From contig CAZYQI010000065.1 of the NCBI GenBank assembly GCA_964649745.1, forward strand, positions 1-8,940: a DNA stretch of 8,940 bases, given 5' to 3'. Within the stretch, counting starts at the first letter, position 1. Each line of letters starts with the position of its first letter. The stretch is from CAZEHS01 sp964649745. GTDB lineage: Bacteria > Bacillota > Clostridia > Peptostreptococcales > Acidaminobacteraceae. The translations under genes were made by a program, and so were the position numbers. Positions 1-5,643 of this stretch are shown here, one piece after another. The notes beneath the pieces are model-generated. The model made no database searches and was not told where the DNA came from. It saw nothing but the letters and a program-made list of their open reading frames with translations.

Positions 1-50
1 GCCCCCGTATCGGACTTTCACCGACAAGCGTGCGCCCATGCCGGGCGCAC
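1..50 (-). mobile_element. 5' end of a group II intron (class C-like), truncated by the window edge
   Basis: Read on the minus strand from position 50, the sequence starts GTGCGCCCGGCATGGG and continues through a GGTGAAAGTCC segment. This is the start of domain I of bacterial group II introns; from memory it closely follows the Oceanobacillus iheyensis class C intron (GUGUGCCCGGCAUGGG, then GGUGAGAGUCC). The junction lies 6 nt after the stem of the satP terminator, and class C introns typically insert just downstream of intrinsic terminator hairpins. Only 50 nt are visible, so the reverse transcriptase ORF, EBS sequences, domain V and 3' end are all outside. Class assignment is inference; being a group II intron 5' end is well supported. 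Confidence 0.78.
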
Positions 51-53
51 CAC

Positions 54-88
54 AAAAAGCCCGTCTCTCCATTTGGAAAGACGGGCTT
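54..88 (-). terminator. Intrinsic terminator of the satP-like gene
   Basis: A perfect 10-bp inverted repeat has arms at 57-66 (AAGCCCGTCT) and 79-88, with three further inner pairs (TCC/GGA). On the minus strand it is followed by a T-rich tract (TTTTTGTG counted from the stem end). It starts about 20 nt after the stop codon of the acetate-transporter gene. Confidence 0.9.
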
Positions 89-108
89 CGTTTGTATAAA
101 GGAGTTGC

Positions 109-723
109 TTACTGGATGAACGGTTTGCCTGTAGGCAGTACCACTCTTCCAAAATGGGGATTGAGAACCGTTGCCGCGGACAGATAGAAGGAAAGAATGG
201 AAATGATGAGTTCGCTGTAGGATGCCAGATGGTGTCCCATTTCCGCAGTTGCTCCGGTGGACAGAAGGCTGAGGGACAGACCGATGAAGAGCAAATCGAT
301 GAAGGCGAAAATGGCGAAAAGGACTTTGTTGTTCTTGGCGGAACCGAAGGTCATGAAAAGAGTGAAGATCAGGTAGCCCAAGAACGCATAGCCCAACTGG
401 CGGGTATCCACTCCAGCTGCCAGCTCCGGGCCGAAGGCGCCCATTTTGATAAGCCATGATGCGGCAACCGACCACCAGAACAGCGCGTATGCGCCGAAGG
501 CTGTGGCGCCGAATACGTTGTTCCGTTTGTAATCGCCGATGGCGCCGAAAAGCTGCGCTGCGCCGCCCAGAAAGATTGCCCATGGGATAACAAAGGAAAG
601 CCCTTCTGTAATGCCCATCTTTTGCGTCGATGCAACCAGCGTTACCATCGCGAGGCCGAAAAGGGCCAGTGACGACGGGTCCGCAGTTTCAATTTTGACA
701 GTGTTTGTTGTGTTGGCAGACAT
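109..723 (-). CDS. satP: Acetate uptake transporter, GPR1/FUN34/YaaH (SatP) family
   Basis: A 204-residue inner-membrane protein made almost entirely of about six hydrophobic helices, the usual length for bacterial SatP/YaaH acetate (and succinate) proton symporters. Family features visible are the FGAIGDYKRNNVFGATAFGAY stretch after the second helix, the FWWS segment, and the C-terminal LNPHFGRVVLPTGKPF. The N-terminal NPAPLGL-type motif is replaced by DPSSLALFGLA, so substrate preference may differ. I chose the ATG at 723 because AGGAG (732-736) sits 8 nt upstream; the in-frame GTG at 732 overlaps that site. It has its own promoter and leader hairpin upstream and a terminator downstream, so it is probably monocistronic. 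Acetate transport is inferred from the family. Confidence 0.9.
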   Translation of the reverse strand: MSANTTNTVKIETADPSSLALFGLAMVTLVASTQKMGITEGLSFVIPWAIFLGGAAQLFGAIGDYKRNNVFGATAFGAYALFWWSVAASWLIKMGAFGPELAAGVDTRQLGYAFLGYLIFTLFMTFGSAKNNKVLFAIFAFIDLLFIGLSLSLLSTGATAEMGHHLASYSELIISILSFYLSAATVLNPHFGRVVLPTGKPFIQ

Positions 724-748
724 TGTGCACACTCCTGTGAGTTTAATA

Positions 749-786
749 ATGTCTATTTATTCTCCTGTTTGTGAATTAATAGACAT
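749..786 (-). promoter_or_regulatory. Leader hairpin / operator-like dyad of satP
   Basis: A perfect 9-bp inverted repeat (arms 749-757 ATGTCTATT and 778-786) lies between the -10 box and the ribosome binding site, starting within a few nucleotides of the predicted transcript start. The loop carries ACAGGAG (762-768), an exact copy of the true Shine-Dalgarno region at 732-738. It could be a 5'-stabilising hairpin, an operator or a translational control element; the sequence alone does not decide. Confidence 0.5.
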
Positions 787-794
787 CTCCGTCA

Positions 795-823
795 AGTATA
801 CCAACCTTACAGGTGATTTTCAA
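795..823 (-). promoter_or_regulatory. Sigma-70 promoter for satP
   Basis: On the minus strand, TTGAAA (823-818) and TATACT (800-795) are separated by exactly 17 nt. Each box matches the consensus at five of six positions. The predicted start is near 788, giving a leader of about 65 nt before the ATG at 723. Confidence 0.75.
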
Positions 824-847
824 TCTGTTCTTTCTCGTTAAGCAAAA

Positions 848-2338
848 TCAGCAATTGCACTTTACATATTCAAGCACTTCAAGAATCGGTTTTTTACCCA
901 CTGCCAGCTTTTCAGGGTCCGCAACCTTAAGGTCCATTAGCAACGGCTCAAAGGTCTCCTTAATTCCCGCAAAATAAAGGGCAACGTTCTCATCTTCCAT
1001 TTGGCGGTAAACCGATCGAAGAGCAATGGCTCCGGTGGTATCCAGAAGGGGCATGTTCATCAAATTAAGGACAATGATATCGGTCTCTTCCGAAGCTATT
1101 TCAAGCTTGGATGCAATTGCGTTGGAGACACCGAAAAACATGGGCCCTTCAATCGTGTATGAGGCGATGCGCTTTCCAGAATCGGAACGTGTCGCAGGAT
1201 ATTCCTTCAGATAGACATTGGCCATCCGGAGTACGAAGATGAACATGGACAGCAGTGTTCCGACCAATACCGCAATCACCAGATCGGTGAAAATGGTAAA
1301 GAGCATGGTGACCAGGATGACGATTGCCGACTTGTTGGAAGCCGCCGCCAGTTCCTTGGACGTTTCGTATTCAATCATTTTCAAAGCCGTCACCATCAGG
1401 ATTCCACCCAAAACTGCCAGGGGGATTTGTCCTGCATAGGGGCCGAACTGAATGATGATGAAAAATATGAGGATGCCGTGAAGGACCCCGGACAACCGGG
1501 TTCTGCCACCGGCATTAACGTTGACGGCGGACCGTACGATGGCGCCGGTTCCAATTAGAGACCCGAAAAGGGCCGCTACCGTATTGCCGATGCCCTGACC
1601 GATAAGCTCGCGGTTGGAATGGTGCTTCGTCTTTGTCATTTCATCCACAACCACGGAGGCCAGCAGGGATTCGATGCTTCCCAAAAGCGCCAGCATAACG
1701 GCTGTTTTAAGGATAAGGTACGAGTCCGACAGGGCAAAGGTAGGAATCACAAAGGTGGGAAGCCCTGTGGGAATGGCCCCTACCGGATCTCCACCCGTAA
1801 ACACGAGCAGCCCCGCCAGGGTGCCCACAACCAACCCCAAAAGCGAAGCCGGAATTTTTTTCGTTATATAAGGGCTGATAAACATCACAGCCATTGTTAT
1901 CAATGCCACGATAGGACCTGTTTGAAAGTAAGGGATCATCTTGATGAAGATCAAGGCTCCGATGCCGTTGGTGAAGCCAATGATGACCGAATGGGGAATT
2001 AAATGGATATACTTTCCTAACCGGAAGGTTCCCATTAAAATCTGCAGCACCCCCGCAATGGCCATGGCAGGAAAGAGCCCTTCCACCCCAAGCTTGTCGT
2101 ATACTTCGATCAACACGACGGTCATCGCCGCCGTGGGCCCGTTGATTTGGGCTGGCGTGCCGCCGAAAATGGTGGAAAGTATTCCTGTGAAAACCGCAGA
2201 GTAAAGCCCTGCGATAGCTCCTGCTCCCGAGGCCACTCCGAGGGCCAGCGCCAGGGGCAATGCTACTACTGCCGTAGTGATTCCCCCAAGGATATCACCC
2301 TTCAGATACCGTTTGTAGTCGTACATGAAGACATTCAA
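848..2338 (-). CDS. SulP-family inorganic anion transporter with STAS domain
   Basis: A 496-residue membrane protein of the SLC26/SulP family, which moves sulfate, bicarbonate or related anions. The N-terminal region (about residues 12-120) shows the family pattern GDILGGITTAVVALPLALALG, then GLYSAVFTGILSTIFGGTPAQINGPTAAM. About 10-14 hydrophobic segments run to around residue 375. A cytoplasmic STAS domain occupies roughly 395-496, with LLDTTGAIAL at about 431-440, the site where STAS proteins carry a phosphorylatable Ser/Thr. The start is a TTG at 2338, set by AAGGG (2345-2349) with 6-nt spacing; the first in-frame ATG (2326) is too far from it. Length and domain order are normal. The substrate cannot be told from the sequence. 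The protein ends in Cys-Asn-Cys, probably incidental. Confidence 0.92.
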   Translation of the reverse strand: MNVFMYDYKRYLKGDILGGITTAVVALPLALALGVASGAGAIAGLYSAVFTGILSTIFGGTPAQINGPTAAMTVVLIEVYDKLGVEGLFPAMAIAGVLQILMGTFRLGKYIHLIPHSVIIGFTNGIGALIFIKMIPYFQTGPIVALITMAVMFISPYITKKIPASLLGLVVGTLAGLLVFTGGDPVGAIPTGLPTFVIPTFALSDSYLILKTAVMLALLGSIESLLASVVVDEMTKTKHHSNRELIGQGIGNTVAALFGSLIGTGAIVRSAVNVNAGGRTRLSGVLHGILIFFIIIQFGPYAGQIPLAVLGGILMVTALKMIEYETSKELAAASNKSAIVILVTMLFTIFTDLVIAVLVGTLLSMFIFVLRMANVYLKEYPATRSDSGKRIASYTIEGPMFFGVSNAIASKLEIASEETDIIVLNLMNMPLLDTTGAIALRSVYRQMEDENVALYFAGIKETFEPLLMDLKVADPEKLAVGKKPILEVLEYVKCNC

Positions 2339-2413
2339 AACATTCCCTTCTTCCTTTTATTATCTGTTTATGTCCCCCGCAAAAGGCAGAAGACCGCGTC
2401 CGTGTCTGTCTTC

Positions 2414-2442
2414 ATTTTACTCCTGTCTCCAAAATAAGACAA
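2414..2442 (-). promoter_or_regulatory. Probable sigma-70 promoter for the sulP gene
   Basis: On the minus strand, TTGTCT (2442-2437) and TAAAAT (2419-2414) are 17 nt apart, directly after the terminator of the preceding operon. The -10 box matches at five positions and the -35 at four. It would give a leader of about 70 nt. It overlaps a possible 15-codon ORF with its own Shine-Dalgarno, and both cannot be functional as drawn. Confidence 0.5.
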
Positions 2443-2443
2443 T

Positions 2444-2480
2444 AAAAAGAGCCTGAAGATATTCTCTTAAGGCTCTTTTT
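2444..2480 (-). terminator. Intrinsic terminator after the cvfB-like gene
   Basis: A perfect 11-bp inverted repeat has arms 2444-2454 (AAAAAGAGCCT) and 2470-2480. The minus-strand transcript ends in a run of five U after the G-C part of the stem. It lies 25 nt beyond the stop codon of the cvfB-like gene. The symmetric A/T flanks would also let it work on the plus strand. Confidence 0.9.
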
Positions 2481-2504
2481 GTGTATACCATATACAGCAC
2501 CTCA

Positions 2505-3377
2505 TCACTCCGCAGGTTTTTCTGAGGGCTCTTCCTTCTTTGGCACTTGGTTTATGCCGGTGTCCGACAACGTTATGAGCCTGTCTTTGAGCAGTCTGCC
2601 CACTGCCCGCTTGAAGGCCCGCTTGCTCATCTTCAGTGTGCTGCGTATCCGTTCGGGGTCGCTGTCATCATTCAGATCCAGAAAACCGCCGCGCTTACTC
2701 AGCACTGCCAGCAGCATTGTTGAATCCGCATCCATCTGGATATGGGCCTTTTCCTTAAGGCTGAGAATCAGCTTACCGTCATCCTTTACCGATGCCACCC
2801 GGCAGCTGACAACATCTCCCTTGTGGAAGGAGCCTATGGCCTCCTGCTTGGGAATCAGTCCCATATATCGGTTATCCACCGCCACCAGCACACCCAGAGT
2901 GTCACTGATACGGTACACCAAGCCTTCCACACGGTCATTGACGCTGTAAGGGGATTTTGCTTCCAGATATTTTTCTACATAGGTGGTGGCACAAAGCCTG
3001 TCGCTCTTATCCACATAAAGGGCCACCAGTACGGAACGTCCCTTCTGAGGCCGTTCCTGCTGCTCTCGGTGGGGAAGCAGGAGATCTTTCTCCAGGCCCC
3101 ATTCCAGGAAGGCTCCCAAGCTGCCGGTTTCCTTCACTTTTAGATACCCGATCTCCCCTACCTGTATCGGCGGCTTGATGTTGGTGGCGATAATCCGGTC
3201 CTCTGAATCGCGGTAGACGAACACCTCCACCTCATCACCTTTTTTTGCGTTCTCATCAATATACTTGTTCGGCAGCAGTATGCCGCCCATGTCGTCCTCA
3301 TCGCCGATGCCCACGAACACGCCCACCGTTGTCCAGCGGAGCACCTTTAATGTTTGCATTTTACCCAGTTCTATCAT
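2505..3377 (-). CDS. cvfB: CvfB/YitL-like S1 RNA-binding protein
   Basis: A 290-residue protein with the layout of the CvfB (YitL) family: about three consecutive S1-type OB folds and a C-terminal winged helix. The first OB region is about residues 1-65 (with GILLPNKYIDENAKKGDEVEVFVYRD), the second about 70-130 (GSLGAFLEWGLEKDLLLPHREQ), the third about 135-210 (LGVLVAVDNRYMGLIPKQE, then LSLKEKAH). The winged helix is about 215-275 (STMLLAVLSKRGGFLDLNDDSDPERIRSTLKMSKRAFKRAVGRLLKDRLI). CvfB proteins bind RNA and affect virulence-gene expression in Staphylococcus; the role here is unknown. The second of two adjacent ATGs is preferred: AGGAGG is 6 nt upstream and its A is the last base of the preceding selenoprotein stop (TGATG). 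This suggests translational coupling. It is last in its operon. Confidence 0.88.
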   Translation of the reverse strand: MIELGKMQTLKVLRWTTVGVFVGIGDEDDMGGILLPNKYIDENAKKGDEVEVFVYRDSEDRIIATNIKPPIQVGEIGYLKVKETGSLGAFLEWGLEKDLLLPHREQQERPQKGRSVLVALYVDKSDRLCATTYVEKYLEAKSPYSVNDRVEGLVYRISDTLGVLVAVDNRYMGLIPKQEAIGSFHKGDVVSCRVASVKDDGKLILSLKEKAHIQMDADSTMLLAVLSKRGGFLDLNDDSDPERIRSTLKMSKRAFKRAVGRLLKDRLITLSDTGINQVPKKEEPSEKPAE

Positions 3378-3682
3378 CATCTGCCTCCTGGCACCAGTTG
3401 TATTCCCTCTACTTCTATCCGCTTGCCAAACCATCCCCGAACAGCTCTTATGGTGAGAGTAGGCCCTTTTAGCTTAATCTGCCGGGACACATAAACCTGA
3501 ATATCATCCTGTATGCTGCTCTCGTAATTTTCAAGCGCCGCCGGCGCCTGGTATCCCACATCGGGGACAACCATCCCGCCGCATCACCCGCCGCCGCTTT
3601 TATGAACATCGATGGTCAGTGTTTTGCGGTTCTTTTCTTTTAAAAATTGAACCGCTTCCGCGTCTATAACAACTGGAATCAT
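3377..3682 (-). CDS. Small selenoprotein with Sec-Cys motif (UGA-decoded), CC/Se motif family-like
   Basis: A 101-residue protein if the in-frame TGA at 3586-3584 is read as selenocysteine: Sec33-Cys34, within K-S-G-G-G-Sec-Cys-G-G. Two open stretches in the same frame flank the TGA and neither makes sense alone. The upstream part has a strong start (ATG at 3682, AGGAGG 8 nt before). The downstream part lacks a ribosome binding site and ends in a TGATG overlap with cvfB. The N-terminal pattern (VVIDAEAVQFLKEKNRKTLTIDV) and the Sec-Cys pair match my memory of the small 'CC/Se motif' (seleno)protein family, in which Cys-Cys or Sec-Cys alternate. The adjacent Sec-Cys suggests a redox or metal/selenium-binding site; function is unknown. 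The C-terminal half looks like a beta-rich domain. A hairpin right after the UGA could be the SECIS. Without Sec insertion the product would be 32 residues. Confidence 0.82.
3550..3583 (-). promoter_or_regulatory. Candidate bacterial SECIS element
   Basis: Directly 3' of the UGA the mRNA can form either of two competing hairpins. One pairs GGGA (3577-3574) with TCCC (3567-3564) around a TGGTTG loop, about 11 nt from the UGA. The other pairs GGT..TCCC (3572-3564) with GGGA.ACC (3557-3550) around a CGATGT loop, about 20 nt from the UGA. Bacterial SECIS elements lie just after the UGA and show a G or GU in the apical loop; the second hairpin fits the usual spacing better. Not tested by folding. 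Confidence 0.5.
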
Positions 3683-3728
3683 AACTGAGGCCTCCTTTGC
3701 ACACGCCTTGACTGGTGATCCGCACCGC

Positions 3729-4739
3729 CTATTCCTTTTGAAGCCTTCGTATTTCTTCTTCCAACCCAACGAACTCCTGACGTTCTTTTAGAGCAAGCTT
3801 TTCGACAATGCGATTCCGGTAGAGCTTTCCGAGGGCTTCGCGGCTATTGGCATAGCCCTTTGCCACTTCGTTCCACCCAATTTTTTTCCGATTCAGATAC
3901 ACATCCTGATCCGCGATGCGCATCCCGTCCTCCAGATATTCCAGTCCAACCAGATAGCGCTTGATTTCAGCGGCATCCAGAAAGGTCATCAGTCGCACCC
4001 GATAAACATCTACCTTCATCAGGAACCGGGGGCTGTCTTTGCCCCAGCCTTCACCAAGGATTAATCCCAGCTCCAGAGCTTCTATCATTTGCAGCAGCCT
4101 TTTATAGTGCAGATCGTAGGCACTTATCCGGTCAAAAATACGAATCTCCAGCTCTGTCCAATCCTTGTTTCCGATCCCTGCATTCAGGTATTTCAGCGCA
4201 TTGGATCGAAGGTCTTTATAGAGCGTTCCGTAGGGAATCTGTACATGAAGGGCTTCCGAAAAAATATCGTCAACACCGCAGACCATGTGAAGGGGCTTGT
4301 CTGTAAGGGCTATCACGGCACCGGAATTGGCAAATTGGTTCATGAGGTCCAGCACGGTTCCCGATTCCCCCGGATAATCCGAGCGGATGACCTCCATGCT
4401 CTTCCCAAGATCTCCCATGCTTCGGAGGAGGATCATTCGGGGCGCCATGCGTATCTGCCGTATATGGACATTGATACCGTCCGTTAGAAGCCCGCAAAGA
4501 AGGGTTTCCATATCGATTTTCAGGGAAAAGGTATCCTGGATTGTTGACAGCGGAATAACCTGATTCAAATTTGCCTGGGTCAGAATGACGATACTGTCCT
4601 CTTCCTGGGTAGCGTCAAAAACTTCAATAAAGGAGCCCCGTATTCCCGGACATATCCCGTTGAGATAGCCTACCACCCGGTCCGGCTCCGGGGTTCCAAT
4701 GATAAGCATTTTCGGGCCGCTTCTGATTGTTGACAGCAT
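3729..4739 (-). CDS. Unrecognised 336-residue protein in the selenoprotein operon
   Basis: I do not recognise this family. The protein looks soluble, with no signal peptide and no membrane helices. The N-terminal third alternates hydrophobic strands and glycines (KMLIIGTPEPDRVVGYL, then DSIVILTQANL), suggesting an alpha/beta fold. The middle contains SGAVIALTDKPLHMVCGVDD and PYGTLYKDLRSNALKYL. The C-terminal 45 residues or so are charged and heptad-like (REALGKLYRNRIVEKLALKE, ending in EEEIRRLQKE), probably coiled coil. The ATG at 4739 has AGGAGG 6 nt upstream, and that site overlaps the stop of the phosphoesterase gene (TAGGAGG), so the two are probably co-translated. The selenoprotein gene follows 46 nt after the stop. 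Cysteines are few and there is no in-frame UGA. Codon use looks like its neighbours. Confidence 0.8.
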   Translation of the reverse strand: MLSTIRSGPKMLIIGTPEPDRVVGYLNGICPGIRGSFIEVFDATQEEDSIVILTQANLNQVIPLSTIQDTFSLKIDMETLLCGLLTDGINVHIRQIRMAPRMILLRSMGDLGKSMEVIRSDYPGESGTVLDLMNQFANSGAVIALTDKPLHMVCGVDDIFSEALHVQIPYGTLYKDLRSNALKYLNAGIGNKDWTELEIRIFDRISAYDLHYKRLLQMIEALELGLILGEGWGKDSPRFLMKVDVYRVRLMTFLDAAEIKRYLVGLEYLEDGMRIADQDVYLNRKKIGWNEVAKGYANSREALGKLYRNRIVEKLALKERQEFVGLEEEIRRLQKE

Positions 4740-4749
4740 ATTCTTCCTC

Positions 4750-5364
4750 CTATAGTCCGACCTTGCCTCTGCCCAGCCGTTGATCGTCGGTGCCAGAGGG
4801 ATAAGGAATCCTCACGATCCGTCCGCTCCGAGGCATGATGAAATGGATGGCCTCCAGTCCGTTTAGCATCCGGGGGGCTCCCGTCAGGTCTGTCCTGACG
4901 TCCATGTTGTGCCCGAACAAACAGATGTCACCACCTGCGGCCAGAGCTTTTGAAGCATAATGGGAGGCGCCCACCGCCATCTCGCCAAGGACAAGCCTCT
5001 CCGAGCAGGGTATTACTACCGATCTCCGGCTGGCCTTTTGTACCGTCTGAAAATCATCATGGTTGCCCATGCAAAGAAAAACCTCCCGGGCCTCTGAGGC
5101 TTCCAACAGATGAACCAGACGCTGCACCTGTGCAGCATAATGGCGCAGATGCGCCGGATTCAGCCCCAGCTTCACATCGTCCACCATATCCCCGGTATGT
5201 ATGATCCAAGTGGGGTTCAAATGCCGGATAAGGCCCGGCAGGGCCGAAAAAAACGGAGCAGGGGTATCCGACAAGTGCAGGATCACCGGCTCATCCAGAT
5301 GCCTCAATGCAGTGGGAACCCACACTCTTCCCCAAAATTTGTACCAGGCAGTCATTCTATTCAC
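4750..5364 (-). CDS. Metallophosphoesterase-like protein with altered metal-ligand motifs
   Basis: A 204-residue protein with the order of motifs of the calcineurin-like phosphoesterase superfamily: VILHLSDTP (27-35), IIHTGDMVDD (54-63), MGNHDD (99-104), GASH (132-135) and LFGHNMD (149-155). These supply Asp33, Asp59, Asn101, His102, His135 and His152 as candidate metal or catalytic residues. The usual Asp-x-His of motif I is Asp-Thr-Pro and the usual Gly-His-x-His is Gly-His-Asn-Met, so two expected histidines are missing. Activity may be altered or lost. The start is a GTG at 5364, chosen because AAGGAGA (5374-5380) lies 9 nt upstream; the ATG at 5355 is 18 nt away. It is first in the operon and leads into the unknown 336-residue gene with a 10-bp gap. 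Substrate unknown. Confidence 0.82.
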   Translation of the reverse strand: MNRMTAWYKFWGRVWVPTALRHLDEPVILHLSDTPAPFFSALPGLIRHLNPTWIIHTGDMVDDVKLGLNPAHLRHYAAQVQRLVHLLEASEAREVFLCMGNHDDFQTVQKASRRSVVIPCSERLVLGEMAVGASHYASKALAAGGDICLFGHNMDVRTDLTGAPRMLNGLEAIHFIMPRSGRIVRIPYPSGTDDQRLGRGKVGL

Positions 5365-5410
5365 AAGAGATGGTCTCCTTAAAACAGGACATTCACTGCT
5401 TTACACTTTC

Positions 5411-5437
5411 ATTATACGCTGAAACCAGTGCTTTCAA
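5411..5437 (-). promoter_or_regulatory. Probable promoter of the phosphoesterase-selenoprotein operon
   Basis: A perfect TATAAT (5416-5411) on the minus strand is preceded by TTGAAA (5437-5432). The spacer is 15 nt, shorter than the ideal 17. It would give a leader of about 40 nt before the GTG at 5364. It is the only good promoter-like sequence seen upstream of the four-gene operon. Confidence 0.5.
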
Positions 5438-5487
5438 CCAGTTAATTCGGTATCGACCTCTTCCATTGAAAGCGAAAATGATATTTC

Positions 5488-5586
5488 AGCCACGGATTCA
5501 CACGGATCAACACGGATAAATGTTTATTCATGGACACCACCATGATAAAACCTGTTAATCCGTGAAAATCCGTGAGATCCGTGGCT
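5488..5586. repeat. Fold-back repeat of CACGGAT units
   Basis: The left arm (5488-5517) holds three CACGGAT copies at an exact 10-bp period. The right arm (5558-5586) holds three copies in opposite orientation (ATCCGTG) at 9-10 bp spacing. Both arms carry AGCCACGGAT at their outer ends, so the whole is an imperfect inverted repeat with a central segment of about 40 nt. Similar CACGGAT-rich intergenic repeats are, from memory, dispersed in many bacterial genomes. It lies between the ABC-operon terminator and the next promoter. No coding content. Confidence 0.72.
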
Positions 5587-5606
5587 AAGAATTTCACCGG
5601 GTATTT

Positions 5607-5639
5607 AAAAATCCCCCATAGCCTAAGCCAAGGGGGATT
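5607..5639 (-). terminator. Intrinsic terminator of the ABC importer operon
   Basis: An inverted repeat has arms 5610-5617 (AATCCCCC) and 5632-5639 (GGGGGATT), with a 14-nt loop. The minus strand continues into five T (5611-5607). It begins 5 nt beyond the stop codon of the ATPase gene. Confidence 0.88.
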
Positions 5640-5643
5640 GGGT

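Noticed and set aside
154..841. Plus-strand ORFs opposite satP and the transporter genes
   Set aside because: These and the other plus-strand ORFs lie antisense to convincing genes, lack ribosome binding sites and show no recognisable protein features.
3377..3574. Separate 65-residue ORF with ATG at 3574
   Set aside because: No ribosome binding site; it is in frame with, and directly continues, the segment ending at the UGA, so it is the C-terminal part of the selenoprotein.
3584..3769. 61-residue ORF starting at 3769
   Set aside because: Its first 29 codons overlap the 336-residue gene; the AGGAGG-supported start is at 3682 and the TGA is probably selenocysteine rather than stop.
5491..5586. 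CRISPR array
   Set aside because: The units are 7 bp at a 10-bp period, mirrored in two arms, with no spacers and no cas genes.
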